Shown: one piece after another, positions 1 through 9,025 of the stretch
Layout: each line of letters starts with the position of its first letter
How positions within the stretch are numbered: position 1 is the stretch's first letter
From: Bin80 sp965215475
Lineage (GTDB): Bacteria > Bacteroidota > Rhodothermia > Rhodothermales > Bin80
NCBI GenBank assembly: GCA_965215475.1
Contig: OZ244061.1
Location: 682,001-746,000 of the forward strand
Direction: 5' to 3'
DNA: 64,000 nt
Made by a program: the position numbers and the translations under genes
The notes under the pieces: model-generated
The model's database searches: none
What the model was told of the DNA's origin: nothing
The model's input: only the letters and a program-made list of their open reading frames with translations

Positions 1-1
1 G

Positions 2-415
2 GAAAGTTCTGCGTCGGACTCCACCAACCTGGCACTCTCGAGCTATGCCCAGGCACTACTCCTTCTTCGCCAGCAAAAAGCGAATGAAACCGTACTGCGA
101 ACTCAAGATATACTGACTCAATGGGAAAGGCATCCGATTGCGGATGAAACAAGATTCCTGCGCGCTGAAGCGCTCTTGATGAATGGTCAGGCTGACGATG
201 CCCTCATCGCATTTGGAGAATTTCCCCTTATACACCCTCAAAGTCCGCTACGTGATCGTAGCCTTTTTCATTATGCCGAAATCCTTGAAACAATTCATGG
301 TGACACATCTGGAGCACTTCAGGCTTACACCGACTTACTCACCCAATACCCTGGCTCCTTATTGGTCGAGAAAGTTCGTGAACGTATTCGAACCCTCCGT
401 GCAGCGAATCTTTAG
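2..415 (+). CDS. TPR-repeat protein, C-terminal part (5' end outside window)
   Basis: The reading frame is open from the left edge to the TAG at 413-415, so only about 137 C-terminal residues are visible. The sequence is helical and tetratricopeptide-like: alternating A/L/Y positions with segments such as FRAEALLMNGQADDALIAF (near the middle) and a final helix pair on a YPGSLLVEKVRERIR-type stretch. No enzyme motif is seen. TPR proteins of this kind in Bacteroidota are usually secreted or periplasmic scaffold proteins, but the N-terminus that would show a signal peptide is missing. The next gene begins inside its last codons, suggesting co-transcription. Function unknown. Confidence 0.75.
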   Translation, partial: ESSASDSTNLALSSYAQALLLLRQQKANETVLRTQDILTQWERHPIADETRFLRAEALLMNGQADDALIAFGEFPLIHPQSPLRDRSLFHYAEILETIHGDTSGALQAYTDLLTQYPGSLLVEKVRERIRTLRAANL

Positions 416-1664
416 CAGTGCACTGCTACTTTGGTTGACGGCGATCCCTGCCAGCGCACTACAGGATGTACTGGTGCCGATGGATGCGGGGCAGTCCGAT
501 CACCTGAAGGCATATGGCATTGTGTATTGGGCTCTTCAGAGAGGCGAACCGGTTGATTGGCTCTTGAATTATCGTGGGGGCTCATTCCTTATCTCTGATT
601 TTCCTGGATTGAGCAGTGAATTTGCTCTTCGGGGAATCTCCTATGACATTTTATCTGGAACCGCCGTCTCACAACTGATTGCAGACGTAGAAAGCGATCG
701 GCAAAATACCTCTCTGGTTCGTCTTGAAACTCCTCCACAGATTGCTGTGTACGCTCCCGATCAGACTCTCCCCTGGGATGATGCCGTACTCTTGGCACTA
801 AAATATGCCGAGGTCCCTTATGATATGATCTATGATGATGACGTCCTTGGCGGCCGTCTATCCGCCTATGATTGGCTCCACCTGCATCACGAAGATTTTA
901 CCGGGCAACATGGAAAATTTTACCAGTATCGAAACATGCCATGGTATATTGAGCAGCAACGCGATGCGGAACACGCTGCCGATCGACACGGTCATCACAA
1001 AGTGAGCCACCTGAAACTTGACGTTGCTCAGACGATCAAGCAATATGTATCCGAAGGAGGATTCCTCTTCGCCATGTGTTCGGGTACAGATACCTACGAT
1101 ATCGCGCTTTCTGCTTTCATCACAGATATTGTCCCCGCAGAGTACGACGGGGATCCGGTAGACCCCGATGCAATAAACAAGCTGGACTACTCTGCTACTC
1201 TAGCGTTCCAGGATTTTACGCCAAGCTTTAACGCTGCAGAATATGAGCACTCCGATATTGATGCCGGACCTCCCCCCCAGCAACTCCAAAACCCTGTACT
1301 GGACTACTTTACCCTGTTTGAATTCAGTGCAAAATGGGATCCTGTTCCTACGATGTTGACTCAGAATCATGTATCCACGGTTGCTGGTTTCATCGGACAG
1401 ACGACTGCATTTCGGAAGCATCTCGTAAAACCGAATGTCGTCATCCTCGCTGAAGTGCCACAGCGTGAAGAGGTGAAATATTTACATGGATCCTATGGTC
1501 AGGGCACATTCACCTTTTATGGAGGGCATGACCCCGAGGACTACCAACACTATGTTGGAGATCCCCCAACCGACTTGAGCTTGCATCGGAACTCCCCCGG
1601 ATACCGACTGATCCTCAACAATATTCTTTTCCCTGCCGCACGGAAGAAAAAACAAAAAACCTGA
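399..1664 (+). CDS. conserved secreted protein of the group often labelled 'asparagine synthetase B' in Bacteroidota
   Basis: The open frame reaches back to 183, but the upstream part overlaps the TPR gene and reads as non-coding. A GTG at 399 gives a good signal peptide (VQRIFSSALLLWLTAIPASA, then LQDV); a GTG at 378 with a GAGAAAG-like site before it is the alternative. The mature part opens with a VPMDAGQSDHLKAYG stretch and contains WLLNYRGGSF, YDWLHLHHEDFTG, FAMCSGTDTYDIA and TFYGGHDPEDYQH, ending in a basic KKKQKT tail. I recall close relatives in Bacteroidota carrying the name asparagine synthetase B. However, no glutaminase Cys2 start or PP-loop is seen, so that activity is not supported. 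The role is unknown; it is probably periplasmic. Confidence 0.7.
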   Translation: MQRIFSSALLLWLTAIPASALQDVLVPMDAGQSDHLKAYGIVYWALQRGEPVDWLLNYRGGSFLISDFPGLSSEFALRGISYDILSGTAVSQLIADVESDRQNTSLVRLETPPQIAVYAPDQTLPWDDAVLLALKYAEVPYDMIYDDDVLGGRLSAYDWLHLHHEDFTGQHGKFYQYRNMPWYIEQQRDAEHAADRHGHHKVSHLKLDVAQTIKQYVSEGGFLFAMCSGTDTYDIALSAFITDIVPAEYDGDPVDPDAINKLDYSATLAFQDFTPSFNAAEYEHSDIDAGPPPQQLQNPVLDYFTLFEFSAKWDPVPTMLTQNHVSTVAGFIGQTTAFRKHLVKPNVVILAEVPQREEVKYLHGSYGQGTFTFYGGHDPEDYQHYVGDPPTDLSLHRNSPGYRLILNNILFPAARKKKQKT

Positions 1665-1671
1665 CGACCGC

Positions 1672-2208
1672 ATGGATTCAAAAAAAACGCCAACAGATTC
1701 ACGCGCCACCATGTCTGAGGTCGTACTGCCAAACGATACCAACCCATATGGCAGTATGTTTGGAGGTCGACTCCTTTCGATCATGGACAAGTGCGCGGCG
1801 ATCTCTGCTATGCGTCATGCAGCGACCGTCTGTGTGACCGTATCCGTGGATTCCGTAGAATTTACGTCTCCAATTTTGCTTGGAGAGGTGGTGATCATTG
1901 AAGCGTGGGTCAACCGAGTATTCGCGACTTCCTTAGAGGTGGAGATTGAGGTAAAAGCCGAGAATCTGTTAAAAAAACAACAACGCCAATGCAATCGTGC
2001 CTATTTCACGTTCGTTGCCGTAGATGAGCATGGAACGCCGACTCCTGTTGATCCGATTTATCCTGAAACCGATCTAGAAAAAAAACGCTACGAGAATGCG
2101 GCGATGCGACGGGAATTACGTCTGCACCTTAAGGGCCGTCTAGATTTGAGGGATACCGTATATCTCAAAGATAATTTGATTGCGGCGATTTCAAAGAGAG
2201 ACGTTTGA
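1672..2208 (+). CDS. acyl-CoA thioesterase (hot-dog fold)
   Basis: 178 residues. It hydrolyses acyl-CoA thioesters in the cytoplasm, judging by family. The hot-dog signature NPYGSMFGGRLLSIMDKCAA (residues about 24-43) matches the N-terminal helix and catalytic Asp region of YciA/ACOT-type thioesterases. The following strand VDSVEFTSPILLGEVVIIEAWV is typical of the family. The C-terminal 40 residues are charged and less conserved. The ATG at 1672 lies 7 bp after the preceding stop, so both genes are probably in one transcript. Substrate chain length cannot be read from the sequence. Confidence 0.88.
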   Translation: MDSKKTPTDSRATMSEVVLPNDTNPYGSMFGGRLLSIMDKCAAISAMRHAATVCVTVSVDSVEFTSPILLGEVVIIEAWVNRVFATSLEVEIEVKAENLLKKQQRQCNRAYFTFVAVDEHGTPTPVDPIYPETDLEKKRYENAAMRRELRLHLKGRLDLRDTVYLKDNLIAAISKRDV

Positions 2209-2229
2209 CCAACTATAGCTACAGGTGTG

Positions 2230-3180
2230 ATGGCGAATGAGCGCATTTTGATTACCGGGGCAAATGGGCTTCTAGGCCAGGAACTCGTACGACAGCTGTC
2301 CAGTCGACCTTCCTATGAGTTCTTGGCAACCGGAAGAGATCCGGTATCGCGTCTTAATGGATCTTCAAATCATTCCTACATGCCCCTGGATGTAGGTGAT
2401 CTTGGTAGAGTGCAAAAAGTATTCAATGAATTCTCACCGGACTATCTGATCAACTGCGCGGCCATGACTGCGGTGGATGACTGCGAAAATCGTCGGGATG
2501 CTTGCTGGCGGATCAATGCCGAAGCAGTTGGAACCCTTGCCAAACTGTGCCATGGCCGAGGTACACATCTGGTCCAACTCTCTACAGATTTTATATTTAA
2601 TGGCAGAGGCGGGCCTTATTATGAACACGACCGCCCCGATCCTATTAATTTTTATGGAAAATCCAAACTTGCAGGCGAAAATGCAGCGCGCACCGCAACC
2701 ATGGAAAAACTGGCCATTATACGAACCAATGTGGTCTACGGCCAGTCCATGGGGCTGCCAAGAACCGACTTTGTCCAGTGGGTGATCCATCATCTAACCA
2801 AAAAAACCCCCATTCAGGTCTACACGGATCAATGGCGGACTCCTTCTTACACGTACGATCTTGCAATGGGAATTCTGAGACTTGTACACTTTCGCAAGAG
2901 CGGTGTGTATAACCTGTCTGGGCGGGAGTTCGTCAGCATGTATGAGTTCGCGCTATCCATCGCAGAAGCTTTTGAGATTGATTCGACACTGATCCAACCC
3001 ATCGTGCAACAGGAGAAACCTCAGTTGGCCCAGCGCCCCGAGCGCACAGGCCTGATCATCTTAAAATCAGAAACAGAACTAGACTATCGCCCACTGCGCC
3101 TAAAAGAAGCCTTGGCGCACCTTCGACTCCGTAGTCAAATGCCCTCTACTGGATCTACCTTTGAAGATGCTTGGTGTTGA
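2230..3180 (+). CDS. SDR-family sugar-nucleotide reductase, RmlD/RfbD-like
   Basis: About 316 residues. The N-terminal Rossmann motif TGANGLLGQELVRQL binds NAD(P)H. DCENRRDACWRINAEAV and the catalytic STDFIFNGRGG...YGKSKLAGE (Tyr-x3-Lys) are those of dTDP-4-dehydrorhamnose reductases. The full rhamnose operon (rmlA, B, C) is not in the window, so a related sugar-nucleotide reductase, or the methionine-adenosyltransferase beta-like subgroup, is possible. Start: ATG 2230 is preferred to the overlapping GTG 2227. The last 14 bases overlap the serS start, a sign of translational coupling. Confidence 0.82.
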   Translation: MANERILITGANGLLGQELVRQLSSRPSYEFLATGRDPVSRLNGSSNHSYMPLDVGDLGRVQKVFNEFSPDYLINCAAMTAVDDCENRRDACWRINAEAVGTLAKLCHGRGTHLVQLSTDFIFNGRGGPYYEHDRPDPINFYGKSKLAGENAARTATMEKLAIIRTNVVYGQSMGLPRTDFVQWVIHHLTKKTPIQVYTDQWRTPSYTYDLAMGILRLVHFRKSGVYNLSGREFVSMYEFALSIAEAFEIDSTLIQPIVQQEKPQLAQRPERTGLIILKSETELDYRPLRLKEALAHLRLRSQMPSTGSTFEDAWC

Positions 3181-4432
3181 ATTTATCCGATCCCATCCAG
3201 ACGTTGTTCGACAAGCCCTTTCGTTTCGTGGTGCCCAGAAGAGTATCAAACTCGTTGATGACGTCTTGGAGCAGGACCGTGCCCTGCGTGAAACCCTGAC
3301 CCTTCAACAAACAAAACAGCAGGAGATTAATGCTGCAAGTCGAACGATCGGTACCCTGATGCAGGAAGGCAGACGGGAAGATGCACATGAACTTATCGAG
3401 CAACAAAAAAACCTGAAAGCAGACGTGAAAGAATTAGGGCAAACGGTTGCCGATTTTGAAGAGAAGATCTCAAAGTTACTGCTTGCCATTCCTAACATCC
3501 CACATGAAAGTGTTCCTAAGGGATTGACCGAAAAAGAAAATGTGACGATCCATCGTCATGGGCAACTTCCCACATTTGACTTTGAACCTCTTCCTCACTG
3601 GACGATCGCCCATCGTCACGGGATGATTGATTTTGAGCGAGGTGCAAAAGTTACGGGAGCAGGGTTTCCCTTCTATGTTGATTCGGGTGCAAAATTACAC
3701 CGTGCCCTGGTCAATTTTTTTCTGAATGCTGCAACACCCGATTACACAGAAATCCGGCCACCTCTATTTGTGAATGCAGACAGTGCTCAAGGGACTGGCC
3801 AATTACCCGACAAAGAAGGACAGATGTATTTCATCGGAGACGGTTTCTATCCCGTCCCAACTGCAGAAGTACCGCTAACGAACTATTTCCGTGATGAAAT
3901 CCTGCTGGAAGACGATTTACCGATCAAGCTCTGCGCACATACGCCTTGCTGGAGGCGTGAAGCCGGCTCATACGGCGCACATGTGAGAGGACTGAACCGA
4001 CTGCATCAGTTTGACAAAGTCGAGATTGTACAGTTTACACATCCTCAAGCAAGTTATGACGTTCTCGAAGCGATGCGTCTTCACGTGGAAGAACTCTTGA
4101 AGGTGCTCGAACTTCCCTACCGATGCCTGCTGATGTGTGCCGGGGAGTTGGGGTTTAACCAAACGAAACAGTATGATCTAGAGGTATGGAGTGCAGGGCA
4201 GAAACGCTGGTTAGAAGTTTCGTCCATCTCCAATTTCACCGACTATCAGGCACGCCGGATGAATATTCGTTTTCGTCCGACCAATGGCGGAAAACCGCAA
4301 TTCATTCATACTCTCAATGGCAGTGCTCTTGCACTTCCAAGAGTTGTGGCTGCACTCTTGGAGCACAATCAAAAAGAAGATGGCTCGTTTGAATTCCCAT
4401 CCATTCTAGACCCATTTCTTCCTTCATCCTAA
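3167..4432 (+). CDS. serS: serine--tRNA ligase
   Basis: 422 residues, normal for bacterial SerRS. The enzyme charges tRNA-Ser in the cytoplasm. The N-terminal coiled-coil arm (residues about 25-105, rich in Q/E/K heptads) is followed by the class II core: motif 2 CWRREAGSYGAHVRGLNRLH with HQFDKVEIVQF, and motif 3 NGSALALPRVVAALLEHNQ. ATG 3167 (MLGVEFIRSHPDVV) is the family start; the TTG six bases upstream is ignored. It overlaps the end of the reductase gene and is followed after 13 bp by the TonB receptor. Confidence 0.97.
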   Translation: MLGVEFIRSHPDVVRQALSFRGAQKSIKLVDDVLEQDRALRETLTLQQTKQQEINAASRTIGTLMQEGRREDAHELIEQQKNLKADVKELGQTVADFEEKISKLLLAIPNIPHESVPKGLTEKENVTIHRHGQLPTFDFEPLPHWTIAHRHGMIDFERGAKVTGAGFPFYVDSGAKLHRALVNFFLNAATPDYTEIRPPLFVNADSAQGTGQLPDKEGQMYFIGDGFYPVPTAEVPLTNYFRDEILLEDDLPIKLCAHTPCWRREAGSYGAHVRGLNRLHQFDKVEIVQFTHPQASYDVLEAMRLHVEELLKVLELPYRCLLMCAGELGFNQTKQYDLEVWSAGQKRWLEVSSISNFTDYQARRMNIRFRPTNGGKPQFIHTLNGSALALPRVVAALLEHNQKEDGSFEFPSILDPFLPSS

Positions 4433-4445
4433 CATTCTATTCGCC

Positions 4446-6761
4446 GTGACTATCCCCTCGGACAAGCTCGCCGCGCAACGATTAACGTATCTCCTCCAGA
4501 GAGTCATCTTATTGGCCATTGGGTGGTGTTTGATCCTTCATTCTGCCCGAGGGCAGGAGTTGGCTGCCCTTGACGGATTCATTACAGATGCATCGAATGG
4601 AGAGACCCTGATCGCGGCAAACATTTTTGTGGAGGGGACCCTCCGCGGAGCAACCACCAACCTATCCGGGTACTACGCTGTCTCTGGTATTGAACCTGGA
4701 ACCTACACCGTCCGGTTTTCCTACATTGGCTTCGATACCGTCACGCGAGAGATTACGTTCGCGCCTGGGGAATCGATCCGACAAGATATTGAACTTACCG
4801 TAACCCAAGAACTCCTTGATGCCATTGAGGTCTCTGCGGATCGCATTACAGAGGAGGAGATTCGTTCGATTGGTGTGAGTCAGATCCGTGTCGCTACGAT
4901 CCAGCAATTGCCTCAGGTTTTTGAGCCTGATCTCTTTCGTTCCCTCCAGCTCTTACCTGGAGTTGCACAAGCCTCAGACTACTCCAGTGGCCTATATATA
5001 CGAGGAGGCGATCCTGGTCAGACCCTTATCCTGCTTGATCGTACAAAAATCTATAACCCCAGCCATGTATTTGGGTTTTTCTCCGCTTTTAATTCCGATG
5101 CAATCAAAGATGTCCGGCTCTATAAGGGAGGCTTTCCCGCCCTCTATGGTGGCATCCTTGGATCTGTCTTGGATGTGCAAAACAAAGATGGGAATCGTCG
5201 GGAAACCCATGGCAAGGTGAGCGTAGGGCTATTGGCTTCGCGCGCATTTGCAGAAGGCCCCTATTCCCGGGGCTCATGGATGGTCGCTCTGAGACGATCG
5301 ACTCTGGAGCCACTATTAAGTGTACTGGGTGATATAGAAGCGGTACCCCGAGCCTTTTACTTTTATGACTTCAACGGGAAGATCAACTTTGATGCATCCC
5401 GTAATGACAAACTCTCTCTCTCTCTCTACGCAGGCTCCGACTACCTTCGCTCCACCTTTACCGAGGGGGTGGAGATCAAACTTCTTTACGGCAATCGTAC
5501 GGTGACAGGAAGCTGGACACATTTATGGTCTAACCAATTTTTTACAAATACCACGATCACTTCAACCTGGTACGAATCTACTCCAAGCGCCACCATTGGT
5601 GGCACAAATTTTAAGCAGATCAACCGGATAACCGAAACATCTGTGCGGGCAGATTTTGAGTATTATCCCGGACAAACACATGAAATTGTTGGAGGGATCT
5701 GGGTAGGAATTTTTAACGCTCCCCTCACCAATTTCTTCGATGATCGAGAAGTTTTCCATACGCGTAATCGAGTAGAGCATGCGGCGTTCTACCTTCAGGA
5801 CACGTATCGTCCGACACCAAACTGGTCTCTGACTGGAGGACTACGTGCAACGTACCATGGGTATGGAAACTATTTTAGACTCTCTCCACGGTTTTCAATG
5901 GAGAGACAGTTGGGAACTGAGGTACGACTACAGGCAAGTGCGGGGAGATATTTCCAGTTCCTGACTCTGATCACCAATGAAGTTTTTTCGGGATTTGACT
6001 TCTGGTTAACTAGTGGAGACGGCGTCAAGCCCGCCTATGGAGATCAGTATATCCTCGGATTGAAGACAAACCTTTTGGATGGATTTACCTTAGATACCGA
6101 GGTGTATTACCGCACGATGAGGCAGCTTTTTGTACTGGATCCGTTCAGTACAGGGCTTGCCGGACTAGAATACTCAGAATTATTTGTCTTTGGTAAGGGA
6201 GAAGCAGGTGGATTTGAGGTGCAACTATCTCGCCAGACGGGTCGTGTGAACGGGTTTATTGCATATACTCTAGCAAATACAAATCGATATTTTCCAAGAC
6301 TGAATCAGGATGCATTTGGGGTTCCACGAAGTTTCTCTCCTCGCAATGATCGCCTTCATGATTTGAATGTGGTTGCCCAATGGAAGGTTTCCCCGAAATG
6401 GGAGCTGGGAGCTGTCTTTGCCTATGCAACGGGGCAGGCATATACTAGGCCGGAGGCTTCTTACACGGTTTATGGGGCTCAATTTATTAATGGCTCTGAC
6501 CAGACAGACCTATTAGTTTCACCGGGCCTGAATCAGTCAAGGCTGTCGGCTTATCACAGGTTGGACATTGGAGCTACCCGAAGCGGATCTCTTGGAAGTT
6601 TTGCCGACTATGAACTCCAGATCCAAGTGATTAACGCATATGCACGAGAAAATGTATGGTTTATCTTCAACGAGTTTGAAGATGACGGCACCCTCACAAG
6701 AAATACACTCCCACAAATTCCTTTGCCGTTACCAAACCTGTCCTTCACTCTGAATTTCTAA
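4446..6761 (+). CDS. TonB-dependent outer-membrane receptor with carboxypeptidase-like regulatory domain
   Basis: 771 residues from a GTG start. After an N-terminal export signal (hydrophobic stretch LLQRVILLAIGWCLIL, cleavage near SARGQ) comes a CarboxypepD_reg-like beta-sandwich (LDGFITDASNGETLIAANIF to about residue 115). A plug domain follows (IRVATIQQLPQVFEPDLFRS, YIRGGDPGQTLILLD, residues about 145-260), then a 22-strand-type barrel ending in the aromatic SFTLNF. It should import a TonB-energised ligand such as a siderophore or oligosaccharide; the substrate is not readable. It overlaps the downstream DUF4249 lipoprotein gene by one base (TAATG), a common pairing. A (CT)8 tract lies inside the gene at 5412-5427. 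Confidence 0.92.
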   Translation: MTIPSDKLAAQRLTYLLQRVILLAIGWCLILHSARGQELAALDGFITDASNGETLIAANIFVEGTLRGATTNLSGYYAVSGIEPGTYTVRFSYIGFDTVTREITFAPGESIRQDIELTVTQELLDAIEVSADRITEEEIRSIGVSQIRVATIQQLPQVFEPDLFRSLQLLPGVAQASDYSSGLYIRGGDPGQTLILLDRTKIYNPSHVFGFFSAFNSDAIKDVRLYKGGFPALYGGILGSVLDVQNKDGNRRETHGKVSVGLLASRAFAEGPYSRGSWMVALRRSTLEPLLSVLGDIEAVPRAFYFYDFNGKINFDASRNDKLSLSLYAGSDYLRSTFTEGVEIKLLYGNRTVTGSWTHLWSNQFFTNTTITSTWYESTPSATIGGTNFKQINRITETSVRADFEYYPGQTHEIVGGIWVGIFNAPLTNFFDDREVFHTRNRVEHAAFYLQDTYRPTPNWSLTGGLRATYHGYGNYFRLSPRFSMERQLGTEVRLQASAGRYFQFLTLITNEVFSGFDFWLTSGDGVKPAYGDQYILGLKTNLLDGFTLDTEVYYRTMRQLFVLDPFSTGLAGLEYSELFVFGKGEAGGFEVQLSRQTGRVNGFIAYTLANTNRYFPRLNQDAFGVPRSFSPRNDRLHDLNVVAQWKVSPKWELGAVFAYATGQAYTRPEASYTVYGAQFINGSDQTDLLVSPGLNQSRLSAYHRLDIGATRSGSLGSFADYELQIQVINAYARENVWFIFNEFEDDGTLTRNTLPQIPLPLPNLSFTLNF
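5412..5427 (+). repeat. (CT)8 dinucleotide tract inside the TonB receptor gene
   Basis: Eight CT units encode Leu-Ser repeats in a barrel strand of the receptor. Gain or loss of a unit would break the frame, which could switch the receptor off. Confidence 0.6.
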
Positions 6762-7651
6762 TGCAAAGGAACTCCTTTTTCTGTGTGCTACTTCTCATTA
6801 TTCTTGGTTGTGACTCAGCCGATTTCAGCGTCCTTGATAACGAAGTTGTGGTTGAACTCATCTTAATTGCAAATGAACCTCTTCCCCATGCCCGTGTGAG
6901 CAAACTCTCCCCCGCTGATGAGCCAGGCAGTTTTGCGAGCCTCGCGATCCGTAATGCACAAGTGATCCTCAGCTTAAAAGAAACGGAGTTCTTGATGGAA
7001 CCTGTCCCCGGTAAACCTGGCCTTTACCAATACTTTGGCCCCGAACATATTACACAGCCTAGTGCACGTTACGATCTACGGGTCACTCTGCCTGGTGATG
7101 AGGCGACGATTACAGGCTTCACCAATGTTCCTTCCTCTGTCAAAATCCTTAATGCCTCACGTGAAACAGGTACCTATCTGTCCGATGAGCAACTCACACT
7201 TATTATTGTACCCGGGCGTGCCTCAGACCAATCTCAAACCAGCTTCACCTTAGTGACGGAAGCGCTGGATGTCAAGGAAGGAGGTATGGTTCCAACAGTT
7301 TCGGGAATGTTGGATGATGATGATGAACTCACTCTCGAAGATTTTCGGATCAGCGGGTCACCTATCATCACGGAGGGGAATTTTACAAGGTTCTCCGACG
7401 GAACTATTATGTTGATCTATCCGTGGATTGGGGTGAATTTCTATGGCCGAAACATCATCTATATCAATGCACTGGACGGGAATCTTGCGGATTTTGTCCA
7501 ATCTGCGGAATTACAGCAAGGTGGCAATGGGACCTTTGGCCCCGGTGTAATCCCAAATGTAATCCCCAGCTTATCTGGGGCGCATGGAGTCTTCGGAAGT
7601 GTCGCAAGAGATCAGGTGCGATTTACGGTGTTTCCGCCCAATGACCCGTGA
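6761..7651 (+). CDS. DUF4249-type outer-membrane lipoprotein
   Basis: 296 residues. A lipoprotein signal is clear (FFCVLLLIILGCDS, lipid-accepting Cys near residue 17). The body has the beta-rich DUF4249 layout: an initial VVVELILIANEPL segment, an IRNAQVILSLKETEFLMEPV segment, then a central YDLRVTLPGDEATITGFTNVP core. DUF4249 proteins are nearly always coded next to a TonB receptor, as here with a one-base overlap, and probably form part of the receptor complex on the cell surface (inference). It ends directly against the convergent ligase gene with no spacer. Confidence 0.8.
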   Translation: MQRNSFFCVLLLIILGCDSADFSVLDNEVVVELILIANEPLPHARVSKLSPADEPGSFASLAIRNAQVILSLKETEFLMEPVPGKPGLYQYFGPEHITQPSARYDLRVTLPGDEATITGFTNVPSSVKILNASRETGTYLSDEQLTLIIVPGRASDQSQTSFTLVTEALDVKEGGMVPTVSGMLDDDDELTLEDFRISGSPIITEGNFTRFSDGTIMLIYPWIGVNFYGRNIIYINALDGNLADFVQSAELQQGGNGTFGPGVIPNVIPSLSGAHGVFGSVARDQVRFTVFPPNDP

Positions 7652-8779
7652 TTATACCACTCCGGTCATGGTCTCCTCAATGAGCATATCCACAATCGCT
7701 TTAATTGCTTCATCCTGCGAGGCTCCCTTTTGGATTGCCTCACTATAAACATCTCGTTGCCAGTGTGCACTGGTTCCGCGCTTTAAAATCGTACGGGCAT
7801 GCTCTACTTCCTCAATACATCCAAGGTCTTCGGCATCCGGCAGGATCGACGCCAACAGTTCTTCAATTAGATCTGAATATGGCACCATCTGCCCTTTCCC
7901 ATAGTCAATGAGTTCTCCGTCAATTCCGTACCGCTGAGAAAGCCAGCGGTTTTCATATAAGAGCATATTTGCATAACTGCGCCACCGCTGGTTTTCACGC
8001 CGAAGGCGCCAAAGCATATGTAACCAACATTGATACAGTGCGGCGATGCAAATTGCATCTTCAACTCTTGTGCAAATATCCGAAATACGCATTTCCAGTG
8101 TCGGGAAGCGATGGCTCGGTCGGATATCCCACCAAATCTTGGTGCTGTCTTCAATCACACCGGCATGGACAAGGATGCTTACATGGCGTTCAAATTCTGC
8201 ATAGCTCTCAAAATGCTCCGGAAGCCCTGTACGCGGAATTTCATTCCATACGGCGATCCGATAGGACATTAATCCAGTATCCTGACCTTCCCAATAGGGT
8301 GATGATGAACTCAAAGCCAACAGATGTGGCAATACATAGGTGGCCTGATTCATCAAATCAATCCGCAAATTTGGGTCTTCAATCCCCGCGTGAATATGCA
8401 TTCCACAAATCACCATTCTCTGGGCAATGACCTGCATACTCTGCGCTAGAATCTCGTAGCGCTCCCGAGGGGTGTGTTTCTGAGTGAAATAGGAGGCATT
8501 CGGGTGTGATGAGGAAGCGATTATTGCCAGATCATAGGGAGCTACTACATCGGATACGGTTCTGCGTAATCGTATCAATTCCTCTCGGGCCTCTTGGGCC
8601 GTTCTACACACATTCGTACCCACTTCAATTTGGGACTGAAAAAATTCCTGTGAAACCTGTTCACCAAGCGCCAAACGGGCATCCTTCAGCATCATTGGCG
8701 AGGCTTCATGAATCAACTTCCCTGTATCTCGATCTACAATCAGATATTCTTCCTCAATCCCCAAACTAAGTGAAGGCAT
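7652..8779 (-). CDS. carboxylate-amine ligase, YbdK / glutamate-cysteine ligase type 2 family
   Basis: 375 residues from the ATG at 8779 (MPSLSLGIEEEYLIVD, the family's usual start). Upstream in-frame ATGs at 8806 and 8821 would add 9 or 14 residues. The family (GCS2) joins a carboxylate to an amine using ATP and has weak gamma-glutamylcysteine synthetase activity. Seen are GIEEEY, GMHIHAGI (metal/substrate site) and RISDICTRVEDAI. No glutathione synthetase gene lies nearby, so the physiological product is unclear. Stop codons of this gene and the DUF4249 gene abut at 7651/7652. Confidence 0.88.
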   Translation of the reverse strand: MPSLSLGIEEEYLIVDRDTGKLIHEASPMMLKDARLALGEQVSQEFFQSQIEVGTNVCRTAQEAREELIRLRRTVSDVVAPYDLAIIASSSHPNASYFTQKHTPRERYEILAQSMQVIAQRMVICGMHIHAGIEDPNLRIDLMNQATYVLPHLLALSSSSPYWEGQDTGLMSYRIAVWNEIPRTGLPEHFESYAEFERHVSILVHAGVIEDSTKIWWDIRPSHRFPTLEMRISDICTRVEDAICIAALYQCWLHMLWRLRRENQRWRSYANMLLYENRWLSQRYGIDGELIDYGKGQMVPYSDLIEELLASILPDAEDLGCIEEVEHARTILKRGTSAHWQRDVYSEAIQKGASQDEAIKAIVDMLIEETMTGVV

Positions 8780-8821
8780 TTTTAGAATTCCCGTAGCGAT
8801 AGACATTTTGATAATGATCAA

Positions 8822-9025
8822 TTTTTATTTATATACACTTGACAACTTAGCCATAGATCTTACAACTGAAGCATCATAAACTCGGTTCTGGAAAACGGAT
8901 TGAAGATCTCTTTCAATTTCCAGTTATGTGCGTATGATACGATTATTTCCATCTTCGAGCAAAACCCGTTTTCATGTGTATCAGGATTGATGCCCTCTTG
9001 ACTCTTCTTCAAATGCTCTCGGATT
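8822..9025. other. intergenic region between the divergent ybdK-like gene and pyrF
   Basis: About 200 bases that must carry promoters for both neighbours. No ORF, riboswitch-like fold or clear Shine-Dalgarno before pyrF is recognised. A TTGACA string near 8840 resembles a sigma-70 -35 box but is far from pyrF, and I do not assign it. Confidence 0.4.

Noticed and set aside
183..398. Upstream extension of the secreted protein gene to ATG 183
   Set aside because: It overlaps the TPR gene by 230 bases in another frame and puts 70 unlikely residues before a normal signal peptide.
399..1664. Calling this gene a true asparagine synthetase
   Set aside because: No N-terminal Cys glutaminase or ATP PP-loop motif; it has an export signal.
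8838..8846. TTGACA string resembling a sigma-70 -35 box
   Set aside because: About 180 bases before pyrF with no matching -10; Bacteroidota-type promoters use other elements.
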